Source of the DNA: Leucocoprinus leucothites
Taxonomy: Eukaryota > Basidiomycota > Agaricomycetes > Agaricales > Agaricaceae
Assembly: GCA_013368445.1 (NCBI GenBank)
Contig: JAACJO010000011.1
Coordinates: forward strand, 1,648,369-1,712,368
DNA length: 64,000 nucleotides
Reading direction: 5' to 3'
In this document: positions 48,629-59,800 of the stretch, one piece after another
Numbering within the stretch: the first letter of the stretch is position 1
How the letters are laid out: every line of letters starts with the position of its first letter
The notes under the pieces: model-generated
What the model was told of the DNA's origin: nothing
What the model saw: only the letters and a program-made list of their open reading frames with translations
The model's database searches: none
Position numbers and translations under genes: made by a program

Positions 48629-51600
48629 TCACATGCCTTCCTCTTCCTCCTCTTCCTCCTCTTGCGCAAGTGGATGTCGAGCAGCCATGGAGGTACGGCG
48701 AATTGTGAAGATGGGAACAGCGCCGGTTTTGAGGAGAATTAATGGTGCAGGTGATTTTTTTTCACAGAGTGGCCAGCGGACGAAAGAGCGACACGAAGGC
48801 TTCTTGACAGAAGTCGACCACATCTTATCACCTTGTGCATAGGGCATCCAGCTCCACTCTCGGACCCGATTAAAAAACTGAGTCCGAATATTCTCAATAA
48901 GCTGGGGCTGGTCTTTGAGACGTTCCATGATCTTGCCCCACTCGTCGTAATACTTCACAGTTGTGTAGTTCTGCGTGCTACTCGAGATCTTCTTGCCTGA
49001 GGAGCCAAATATCAGAACTGTCGCATACTGAGTCATCACTACTTACCGAAAGGAGGGAAGTACCAATCAAAACACCTCTTCCAGACGTCGGCTGGAGCTT
49101 GCTTGTAGTGCACAGCAGTGAAGATTTCGGCAAGGTGAAGGGTTTGGTAGGGCCTCTCATCATACCGCCGGCGTGATGGCTCATCGATCCTGAGATACGA
49201 TCCCTTCGTCTGGCCGTGAGGATTGGGGGACTTGCAGGTGAGATCAGTGACGAACTGTCTCCATAATAAAGAGAGCTCCTCATCGATGGAGAGTGGCTGC
49301 TCTGCTGCACTGGGAGGTTCTCGATCTTCAATGTCAGAACCATCGTCAACAGCAGGTGGGGGAATAGAGTGACCGTCGGTAGCAAGGTTGAACAGGTTAT
49401 TCTCGATTTCGTTTGGAGCCCGATATCGCTCCACTGTCCGCGTCTTGTTGGTAGTGACTCGGGTAGTAGCGATAACCTCTCTATCCACAACCCCTGTCTT
49501 ACGGTACTTTGCCTCCAGGCGTTGCTGGCTCATCTTAAACCAGAACTCGAAACCAGAGTCGGAAAGAGTTACACCACCAACTCGCAGGCGTGGTGCGTCG
49601 GCCATTACAATTCGACGAAGGAATATGCATCCATACGGAGCATGGGGAACGTATGTTGGGGAAAGGAGCTCTTCTACCTCAACTTCATCTTCATCAGAGT
49701 CGGACACGCCACCATTCTCCCCTCTGTGGTTTTGGGCTTCCTCGCCATTTTCGTCTCTGTCACTGTTCTCGTCGCGTTCATCATCTTCGCCGTTGTTCAT
49801 ATGCCGTGTCCTACTCCGAGTGGACGCCCGAAATAGCAAGATATCAAGGCTTGCCCCCTCCGCGTCAGTAAGGGGGAGTGCAGCCTGCATTAGCTGCCTA
49901 GCAGCGGGGCCGTCCTCTGGGCGGGAGTGGAGACTATTGATGAGCCATATACATGCAGCAGTAAGTGTGAGGGTCTCAGGTTGGAAGCGAGAGAGGGACG
50001 AGGCGGTAGCTTGGAGCGTGAGTAGTTGGCTGAAAGCAAGAAGTCGAATAACCCGAAAGTTCCTGAAAATAGACCTTAGTCAGACATAAAACAGCCAGCT
50101 CGAACAACTATTTACATACCACCAGTCTTCCCTTGAGAAGGTGCATAAACAACTTCGCATTATAGTAGGATCGAATTCCAGAAGGGCATCGGTAGCAAAC
50201 CTCAGAGGGACGCGAACCTCCAGACGAGCTTTGGAGGGATTTGCGGTCTTCGCCGCTGAGTAGATTTTGTGGATTGATTGCACCGCTGGTGAAGGGAGTT
50301 TCGACCCCATGACGTCCTGGGCAGTGACAAACTTCGAATGGTGCCCTGCGTCAAGGTTGTATACGACAGCCTTGTCTGTTGTGTACGCTTGAAGATACAG
50401 CGCCTTAAAGGGGCCTTCGGCTTGAGGACCTGGCTCAAGGCGAAATCCCGAAATGGCTGGGAGGTGACTGGCGATATCTCTCTCATACTTGGAAGAGGTG
50501 ATCTTCGTAACCCGGATAGCATGGTTTGTCGAGACTCGAAGGGCCTGTTCGACAACGTCTTTATGCGTAGAGGTGATCCATTGTACACAGTCCCCGCCTG
50601 GACTAGAAATTTCAATGCCAACATCGATGAACCAGTCACCGAAGTCAGTATTATCGACGATATCGAGAGGGAGGTGGGCAGAATCCAAGAAATCCATGAG
50701 GTAGGTGAGAGAAGAGATGCGATCAAGATGGTGAAGTGTTCCGTGCTTGACACCGCGTATTGTATGGAGGACGAAGAAGTCTTGAGCCCAGCCGAAACTC
50801 TCGTCGGTCTCGAACACATAGTCCGCTAGGTAGCGACGTACGGTAGGCATGAGTTGTGCGGCAACAGCACCTGGAATGATCTTCTTCGACCACGAGAAGC
50901 TCCCGTTGTGGTTTTTGGCCCTTTCCTTCTCGGCTGCGTATGTAGCAGGCCATTCACTGGCAACGTCCTCCCCCATTAACTCCTGGATCGCTGGGCGCAA
51001 TCCATTTTCGTACCAGAAGGCCCGTTGCCCTTCGGCGAGGTGGTGTGGTCGGGCAAATTTCGCGTGATCAGGAGTCCAGAGACGGGGAAAAAAGATATTG
51101 ATGTGATGCCGCTCGTCCCAAGCCCCAAATTCAAAGTTAGGGATGTGGTGGAAGGGGACTTTTCGCATCCTCTAAGACCACGTTAACTGGATACTTCAAA
51201 CAGAATGGACTGGAATGACTCACGCCATTATATTCAAGTTCATATTTGATGTGAATGGACGAAGTGAGAGCATACGATGGGTGAGGGACCGTGAATACGT
51301 TGAGCTGGCAAAGAACGAGAATAGTTGTCGCTACGCCAAGTAGAGAGTCATAATCGCGTCGAATGGACAATGGAGGAGCGGCAGGACGGTCGCGAAGAGC
51401 GTCCAAAAAGACTTGGAGTACTCGATGGGGCTCATTGGGATCAGAGTATTCACCGACCACGCATAGTCGACAAAATTCATCAAAAAGGTCCTGGTGGTAC
51501 AACTGGGAGGCAAATCGACTGAATTCGGGTAGCGTGAAAGATACACGAGGGTTCTCGCTGGTATAAAGGTCGCGCATACTGAGAGGTACGAAAGAGATGA

Positions 51601-52017
51601 GTGTGAATTTGGGGTTCAACCAATACATATATTGAGATACTCGGTTACTACTGCAAATACACGCAGTGATTATTTGATAATAGCGTGATCGATGACCTAC
51701 ACGCAAAAGGTGAATTCGGGCCGTGAGTTTAGAAAAATCACTCAAAACGTTTCGTGGAGAGTACCGTAGCGAGCAGTCGTTAACCAATAACAGGGAATCA
51801 TCCTTACGCAATGACGCCCGTCAAGTGGGTCAAGGACACGGGCATCAAGCAATCTGCAATGAATCTCGTCGGCGGCGACGAAGGGCGGAGATGAAACGAA
51901 GTAGTCTCGACAAGTTTGACATGCGCGAAGCGGATCTACGATAAGAGAATGAGTATAACAAGCAATACAGAGTCCAAGGCAAGGAGACGCACCAAGAGAG
52001 TAAGAAGAGTCGTCCAT
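48629..52017 (-). CDS. Large multi-exon protein of unknown function
   Basis: I do not recognise the family. The well-supported part has exons at about 51220-51650, 50120-51167, 49047-50062 and 48629-48996 with introns that keep frame: GTGAGT..TTAG near 51168-51217, 50063-50119 and 48997-49046. Landmarks are MRDLYTSENPRVSFTLPEF, HHINIFFPRLWTPDHAKFARPHH, FSWSKKIIPGAVAAQL, EDWWNFRVIRLLAFSQLL, a long acidic Asp/Glu/Asn linker, SDSGFEFWFKMSQQRLEAKY, LSIDEELSLLWRQFVTDLT, CFDWYFPPFGKKISSSTQNY, EWSWMPYAQGDKMW, and a C-terminal poly-Glu run. The 5' end is uncertain: a plausible first exon opens at the ATG at 52017, but its phase does not join cleanly to the next. About 900 residues. No enzyme motif or membrane segment was identified. 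The gene lies in the subtelomeric block between repeats. Confidence 0.65.
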
Positions 52018-52090
52018 ACACACGCGACTCTTGAGTACGCAAAAGGACCGGCGCTCAAAGACCGAACAGTGAGAGGAGTGCGTTTCAGAA

Positions 52091-52524
52091 CACCGACCAT
52101 CGGGTCAGGTGGGAGCTAGCGTGGCTCTGCCGACAATTGTGTCAGGAAGAGCCTACGCATTTGTGCTTGCCGACGAGTGTCAGGCACAACACGAGTAGAT
52201 GAAGAATGTGAGTGGAGAAGCATAGGTAGAGGCACAGGTAGAGGCTGCTAGAGAGAGGTCGCGAGTCGGGACCAAGGTGGCAGCGCAACGAGTCACATGT
52301 GCGCTACTGGTCCCTGATTCTCGAACAACATAAACAAACAAAAACGTCATTATTGATGACGAGCTTCCCGCTTCCCGTTACCTCAACCATTCCAAGTTCC
52401 TGTTTACGCTCTTCGTCGGATCGTACTCTGCCTGACACTCGTCGGCAAGAATACAGTCACAATGTCCCCCTGACACTACTGTCGGCAGAAGCGCATTATA
52501 TCCCACCTGACCAGATGGTCGGTG
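52091..52524. mobile_element. MITE-like element with 96-bp terminal inverted repeats
   Basis: Left arm 52091-52186 and right arm 52429-52524 align without gaps over 96 nt as inverted repeats. The outer 24 nt differ once (ends CACCGACC/GGTCGGTG), the inner 21 nt are identical, and the middle is more diverged. Each arm holds two copies of the subrepeat TGCCGAC..GTGTCAGG. The 242-bp interior has no coding capacity. No clear target-site duplication. Confidence 0.75.
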
Positions 52525-52826
52525 CCAAAGTTGATTTGACGCTTTGACGTCACATACTCTCTTGCAGTTTTTTTTGGAAGGAATCCCATTACTTCGACAA
52601 CTGTCACCGAGCTTTCAAACGTATACTCTCTCCTTCTAAATAACGTGGATATCCGCGCCTCTTCCTAGCTCAGGGTATGTGATATTCTACTTCGGTTCCC
52701 GAAAGCGAGCCAAAAAGCGTTGGGTGCTGATTCAATCGAAAACATCGTTATAACAATAGAACTGCAGGTCCAAAACAAGAGAGCTCGTGTTTATGAAAGT
52801 ACAACGCAATATACAGTGTCCAAGGT

Positions 52827-53622
52827 CTACTCGCCGTTCTCTGTAAGCTTGGCGGCGGCGGCTTTAATCCAACCCGGTCTGTGAGCAAATTCGATAATCG
52901 AGTTCATGGATGCCAAATCTGGTACTCGGTGCGTTAATTTATCACTACTGTGAGATAAAGACCTACCACCACCGTCTATGTTCTGTAGCTGTCGCATTTC
53001 GAGGGCGAACCCTTTTGCAATCACTTTTCCCCAGAAGATTTTATACTCCCCGCGCTTTACGAGGGACTGCGGTAATATGAGAAGATACGAACTAGCTAGT
53101 GTCAATAAAGACTCACAGAAGGATAGCCCTCTCCTGTTCTGTCCAAGCTTAGAATGACTTGGACTTGGTAGTTATCCGTTGTCAAGATTGTCGCACTGAA
53201 CTCATTTCTCTAGGAGTTTCGATCGACTACGTGAGTCATCAGCGTTTACGAAAAATCGTTTTACTCACGTTGAGTACTTGTCCAGGGAGGCGGACGATAT
53301 AGTTGTCCCAGTAGTGCATGAGTCGCCTGTTTACGAAAGGGTAGGTGATGTAAACATCAAGTGCGTCAAAGACTTCAGCTTCCTCTTCCTCTTCCTCTAC
53401 ATCGTTGAAATTGGTGTAGGCAATATCGCGGTTAAAACCGTTGTCTGGGACCACCGCAGCGCTTTTCTCCAGGCTATCGCCGTCGTCGTCTTCCGTGGGG
53501 ATCACGTTATGGGTTCCCGCGATACTCTTGAGTATACTGGAGCTATTAGAGGGAGGTGGGGAGCTGGTTGAACTAGCTGGGATCTCAACAATGGTGATCG
53601 CGTAGTTGCATGAGCTAGCCAT
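52827..53622 (-). CDS. Small acidic-N-terminus protein, tandem paralogue 1
   Basis: Not a family I can name. The ATG at 53622 (MASSCNYAITIVEIP) starts four exons: about 53271-53622, then two internal exons and a last one ending at a TAG (52827). About 209 residues. An N-terminal region rich in Ser, Pro and acidic residues is followed by a conserved core: YPFVNRRLMHYWDNYIVRLPGQVLN, ATILTTDNYQVQV, DRTGEGYPS, KRGEYKIFWGKV, and DLASMNSIIEFAH near the C-terminus. All of these have counterparts in the gene at 54426-55249, with the introns at the same points. The GTGAGT donor after QVLN and the phase 1 GTAGGT donor after NIDGG match its neighbour's. No signal peptide. Unknown role. Confidence 0.65.
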
Positions 53623-54425
53623 GAATTCTGTGGGGTGTGATGTATCTTGGTGGGATACGGAGGTAAGTGCCTTTTTGTATCTAGTGGAGACGGGCTGATT
53701 GCTCACGTTATATAATTAAGGTACACAGTCGAGCTGTCGTAGTAAACTGTACAGCTAGAAGAAATACTCTGTGGTCGAATTATCTGACGGGATGTTCTAT
53801 AACCAAAAATGCGTTTACAAGATACTTTCGGCGTGGCTTCTCTGATCCCGAGTCTTTGGCTTAACAAGCGTTTCCTTTCCTCCACGTGCTTGGAAGAATT
53901 TGCAAACCGTAAAATATACTTCAAGTTGATGAATCGTCTGTCTCACATCGCAGCGGGTCGACATTTCTGTGTTCGTCCGTCACAGAATGGCAATCCGGAC
54001 GTATTCGACGCAAGCTTTTATGATGCATGATTGCTCGACCGAAAACATGATTCCCCACGGTACTCCACCTGAATTCCCAATATGATGCGAAGACTTCTCT
54101 GCTTTCGACGTGAATGTGGCTTACCTGGTGTGGGTTTCTACCGCATGTCGTGTGAGCACTTGATTTACGTTCTATCTAATGTGAGCGCCTAGTAACCTGT
54201 TTACTCAGATATCGGGTCGAAGATTGCGTGTCAAGAAATCAGTATTTCTATCATTCGAGGCGACTTAACAAACACGAGCATCACGATACGTAATGAATTG
54301 ATACAAAAATAAACCGTTTGCGTTATGTATAACGCAAGCGAACAAATTCGAAGTCGTACTGAACGTCCATTGAAGCTTCACCAGCGATACATCCAAACCC
54401 GCAGTGAACTCAGTGGTCGAATTCA
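53623..54425. other. Intergenic region between tandem paralogues
   Basis: About 800 bp; promoter of paralogue 1 and 3' region of paralogue 2. No gene supported. Confidence 0.45.
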
Positions 54426-55249
54426 TCAAGGGGTCTTCAGCAAATCTTGAAGGGCCTTCAAATTGAACCAGGTGAAGTTGTGAGCAAACTCGATCATCGA
54501 ATTCATGGCCGTTAAATCTGATCAGGGTTAGTACGTCGCTACAATGAAGAGAGTGACAGCTTACCGCTGCTTTCAATACTCATATGCTCGGACATATCTA
54601 GGGTATTTTCTCCCGCGTTTACCTTTCCCCAGAAAATCTTGAACTCTCCAGGCCGCACGAGGAACTGTGTCGTAACAAGTGAGTACTAATTCGCGACTAC
54701 TGAGACGTATGACTCACAGACGAGTAGCCTTCCCCGGTCCTAGCTGAGACCAAGCTCACCTCAACTTCCTCGTAGTCCGTCGTCAGCAGTTTAGCTGTGT
54801 ACTTCGTCCTCTGGGAAAAGGGTTGGGAGCCGTCTTCGGTGAGTTTTTCAACTGCTCGTTAAAGATCTTGTACTTACTGAAAGGATTTTGCCAGCTAGGC
54901 GAACGTCGATCCCGTCCCATTTCTTCATCATTCCCTTATTGATGAACGGATGGAGGGAACCAAAATCCATGGACTGAAGGACTTCGCCGCTGTCATCGCT
55001 GTCGTCGTCATCATCGATATCGATGGTGATGGGATTACTGATGCTATCACCAATAGATGGTACCTGGCTACTCTCGGCTACAATATCGTCGTCCTCGATG
55101 TCGATGATGGGGATGCTGTTTTCTGTGGCGTAGCCATCGGACATGATCTCGTCGTCCATGATGGCAAAGTCCCTGGAGGGTGAAGGGGGAGTGGGAGAGC
55201 TCGCAAACATTGCGAAGTTGGGAGCAGTGTCACTGTCGCTATCAGTCAT
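54426..55249 (-). CDS. Small acidic-N-terminus protein, tandem paralogue 2
   Basis: Counterpart of the gene at 52827-53622. The ATG at 55249 (MTDSDSDTAPNF) begins a first exon with long Asp-rich stretches (IDIEDDDIV, IDIDDDDDSDDSGE), then HPFINKGMMKKWDGIDVRLAGKILS. Later exons give RTKYTAKLLTTDYEEVEV, ARTGEGYSS, LVRPGEFKIFWGKVNAGENTLDM and DLTAMNSMIEFAHNFTWFN, ending at a TGA (54426). The splice positions are the same as in paralogue 1. The core FIN..MM..W...VRL.G.IL and EFKIFWGKV are the most conserved parts. About 215 residues, cytosolic or nuclear by appearance; function unknown. Confidence 0.65.
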
Positions 55250-56865
55250 GGTGTTGTTGTTGGTGACGGCTGGGGTAAGGAGTGGGCCCTTTAAATATGC
55301 AACGACAACCAGCCCCTCGAACAAGTCTTCTCAGGTACGTGGTTGAGCTGTCGTGGATGCTCTAACTCTGAAATTAACACAAAAATTCCAAGTCTTAACG
55401 TGTCTCGACGGATTACCATCCCCTTCAGCGGGTGTAGTAACGTATGTGAACCTCGTCGAAAGTGCTCACCGCGGATCTATGAGGACATAATCCGTGACGC
55501 GAATTATTTAATGCGTGCAGAAGGCCCACCGTACCTCCACTCAACCAACACACTTCTCAATTCGAGATCCAGTACCCTGCTTCGCATGAAAGCTGGAATC
55601 CACCGGTATATTGAAGTATATAGGTTTATTTTTTTGTACATTATGTACCTCTCTTAGATATCACATTCGTATTTCCATTAATTGTTCCATATTCCAAGCG
55701 TCATCGAATAAGGTCGGGGCCTGACAGCGGGTCACGAATTGACGATATCCGACAGTGAATTAGATAAATTTATTTGTTCTTATTTGGTAGGACCCTTTTT
55801 GTCGTGACGTGTAATAGATAATATTGAGCTCTTCTCTCCAAATTCTCCCCAGGCCTTCGACATCTATGTCCTATATTCGCATCTACACCCCATGCTTGCA
55901 CGCTCTTCCACCTCGTGTGATACCTGACGCACGTCGGTGAGCACACTCCATCGTCTGCTGTCCCCCAGCAGCGTGATTCCCATTGACGCCTGACCGGATG
56001 GTCGGCGGTTGGGCATCTAGAACAGACACAGAGGTCAACCTGACGCAAAGTCGGTTAAGGAACACGTCTTTCTGTCGCCGTGGCTTTTTTCCTGACAATC
56101 CTCGGACTTGTCGAGTCCTCCATCTACGCGGTACGGACTGTATGCCGACTTGTGCTCATTCTGGCTCAAAACTCATGTATCCGCTTTTCGCGCATCGGAC
56201 CCACTTCACTTGTTGCGTCTGCATCCTTCTTCGCCGACGAAGTCCTACGCTCTCTCCACCCTGAGCAAGTCTGGAGTACAAATTTCCATTTCAATGAGTC
56301 AGTGTTCTCCTCGTACCTTGCGCGATTCATCTCCGCTTCGACGTCGATGACAACATCTGTCCCTGTGTTTCCTCCATGGAGCACACCCCGTAGGACGTAG
56401 AGCCCGTCGTTAAAAATTTCAAGTACGTCATGATCTTTTCATTCGAGAACAAGTAAAATAATACTTCTTGTAGCCGTTGGGTGGGTTGGAATCTCGATAT
56501 CAGTTTCTGCTATGGATTCTCTACTTGCACCTCTTGTATCGATCCACGGGGTTCTTTTTTTTTTTTACGAACACCTGAATCATCCTGCACGTCCTGTCTC
56601 ATCCACTTGTACTCCGTCTCTTTCACGTTTTTCCTCGTTTAGGGAGCTATGTACCTGAATCTTACGCGTTCTTCTTGTCTGAATTTACGTTTACACTCCT
56701 CACCGCAGTCTGTTCACGCGCGTACGCTGCTTCAAGTTATTCTGGAGTGACAGTTCCCCATTTCAGCCATCATCTCGCTCACTCTCCACGATCCATCGTC
56801 AATCTCATATACTACTGAGACCAAAGTCCGTCCACCCCAATCCTCCCCTCCCTCCGCTCACACAC
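55250..56865. other. Intergenic region with a solitary MITE end
   Basis: About 1.6 kb. At 55989-56007 the sequence matches 17 of 19 bases of the outer end of the MITE at 52091-52524 but no partner arm was found. A frame at 56080-56400 has hydrophobic stretches without motifs. The rest is upstream sequence of the SNF2 gene, including a T12 run near 56555. Confidence 0.45.
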
Positions 56866-59800
56866 ATGCCTAGTCACACTGCGGCAAGCGCCCTAATTAA
56901 GTTCTACTACCTTGAAGGCCACCCTCCTTGGTGTTGGTCGAAGTGGCAGGATCGAACTGGTATTCGACATGGGTTATTTCCCGAAGACGACGCAAAACTT
57001 CCGGAAGGATGGTCTCGCCAGGACGCTAACGACGTCTTTTCCTACTTCGAGGCTTATAACCGTCTCCCCACCGAGGACGCCAAAATCAAGTTTGCCACCC
57101 GGACTCAAGGGAATACCCACCACCCTGGTCGTGAAATCTGGCTTGACTTCGTCAAGGAACAGTGGGCTGGTTGGCGTGTTCATGATGCCGTTATTACCGA
57201 GCTTCGGGAGTGGGGCTGTCATCCAAAGTCCATCGTCCGTCGAGATAGGATCCCCCCCGGCTCGTGGCCTGACGCTACTGCCTATATATCCAAGATCTTG
57301 GATACTTTGGCAATGAGATTGTTCGGAGACGAGGCGTTTGTTGACGGTTCTGAGATTTTTGCTTTTGAGCCCCGTAAAGCCCTCACTATTTTCGCTCAGA
57401 GGTCCTGGAACAACGTTCGCAGTCAGGTTGGGTACATGAGGAATCAAGAGTCCGCTAAGGAACAGGCAGCAGTGACTGCCTTTCAAGGTGAGCTTTCAGT
57501 TAGCTTTGTGTTTGACTCGTGCTCAACAGTTTTTAGCCCTCGAAATCGAGCCACTCACTAAAGCAAAAGTTTCTCACGCCATTCAAACCGTTGCTACATG
57601 GCGCGAACACGCTGAGATATCCCATATCGACGAGCACGTCAAAAAGGCCAAAGACATGCTGGCCAATTTAGAGACGGTGATGGAGGGCCTCGGAGCAAAG
57701 ATCGTGAAACGGAAGGCCGTTAAACCTCGGAAAGGTCAGTCAGGAGTTATGTTGAAAGCTGTCCGTTGATCCAACAAGTCTGCAGTTCATTGTAAGGTTT
57801 CTCGCCGAGCACTTCAAACGCTTGCCACCCAAGAAGACGTCACCGACCTTCTCAACATCTACCACGATTACTTTCAACTGCATGTGGACGACGACGACGA
57901 TGAAATTTCCATCCTCTATCCTGAACAAGACGACAGGGTAATAGATGATTGCAGCACTGATCTCGGAACCGAGGTTGAGGCCACCATGCCACCTGCGGTC
58001 CTTCTTTTTGAACTTGGATTTCGAAACTCCCTCCCGTCTCAATTCAACGCCTATCGACACCGTCACGGACTCACTCCCTGGGAGTACCCCAACCTATTTA
58101 CGACTACCCCTATTTCTCCTGACATTTCCAAACTAGAGCTGCATTGGCATCAGCTCGCTGGTGTTCATTCGATTGTCAGGAGTGTATTTAGCGAGAAAAA
58201 AGACATCTCACATACCGCCGGTGTCCTCATCTCAGACGGAGTTGGCCTCGGAAAAACAGGTCAATCCTGCGCTTTTATAGCTTTCTTGAATCAGACGATC
58301 ATGATGATGGAGGAGCAACACAAGCTTCCGAGAGTTTTCGGTGAGTCCTGTGTCTAACGCACCTGATCCATTTGACATTGACCTTCAAAGATGAACGTCC
58401 GTACCTGTGGGGACAGAAGAAGATCCCATCCCAGCCTCATCTCATCATATGCCCCGGCACCCTTATCAATCAATGGGTTAGCGAGTTGAAGACGTTTTTT
58501 CGCCCAAAGAGCGTCGACATCTTTATCTATGACAGCCAGACTGACGGCGCCGCATTCTGGGGCCCTGCAGGACCGTTCCAGAGCTCCCATCAGAGAATGC
58601 ATGATCGAATTATTGTCGCAAGTCACTCAGTGCGTCTCCTTTCACTGTCTCCTTTCTTCGCCGGTACTCAATCTATCACAGGTGGTCTTTAACGAGTTTT
58701 CTAGGACCCATAAACAGCTTGAACGCAGAAAGAGTCGACCCTGGATCATCCCTGATGCGAAGAAATCCCTCAATGAAACACTCTTTGCACAATACTTTCT
58801 TACCATCGTCGTCGACGAAGCCCACAGCATGCGCAACGCCGGAAATAAACACGTCGCGACTCTTCGTCTTCTTCAGCAAGCTAGAATTAGACTAATCATG
58901 ACTGCTACACCCCTCCACACATCGTTAAAGGTGAATATTAGTGATCTTCCTCAGCAAACACCGCTAATTCCTTTCAGGATATTGCAGCTATGGGGCGCCT
59001 TGTCGGAATTTCACATTTCTTCGAGGAAGAGTCGCATGAAGACGAGAGAGCCACTGATGCCGTTATTCGCCGAGCCAAAAAACTTGACGATCCAGCCCTA
59101 CTCCAGGCAGAGCAGCTGAAGGCAGTCAAACGCTTGCAGAAGCACCTATTTGGTCACTTCCTGCGTCGAACCTCAGATAGTGTTGACTGGAAAAATCGCA
59201 CTCTTCTTCCCCTTCCACCATATCATGAAATCAAAGGGGTTCTGGATCTCACAGACCGCGAACTCGCTATAATAGACGAACGTGCTGAGGATGCTAAAGC
59301 AGCGTAAGTCGCTCTTATCCTTAATTACTCTAACGCAGACTTATAAAGCAGTATCCTCTCGGCGAGCGACTCAACGCGTATTCACACGAAGGTAATATTT
59401 GCCAATATATCCGCCTCTCAAAAAGGTTTTGATAATCATTTCACAGAAATTCTACCTTGAGTACCGTACGGCAGTTGGATACGCTAAGGAAGACCTCGCG
59501 GAGCCATGGCCGATCTTCAAGTCGCTACAAGAATGGGAGCCGAAGAAATCTACCAAGATGGATGCGTGTGCTCGAATTTGCAAGCATTACCTCACACGCG
59601 ATGACGCCCCAGATATCAGCTTTACCGATGGAGCCGTACAGATTCCTGACCTTTCCCAGACACCTCTTCACGGGATTCAGCAGACTAGGCGCATTATTAT
59701 TTACTCGGAGTTTTCGTCCATGGCTCCACTTTTTCGGAGTGTACGTATTCGTGTTCCTCTATTTTATCTTCCGAGACATACATCCTTACATCTTCTACAG

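Noticed and set aside
56080..56400. Plus-strand frame with hydrophobic N-terminus
   Set aside because: Starts from a non-ATG codon and overlaps other frames equally long; no motif.
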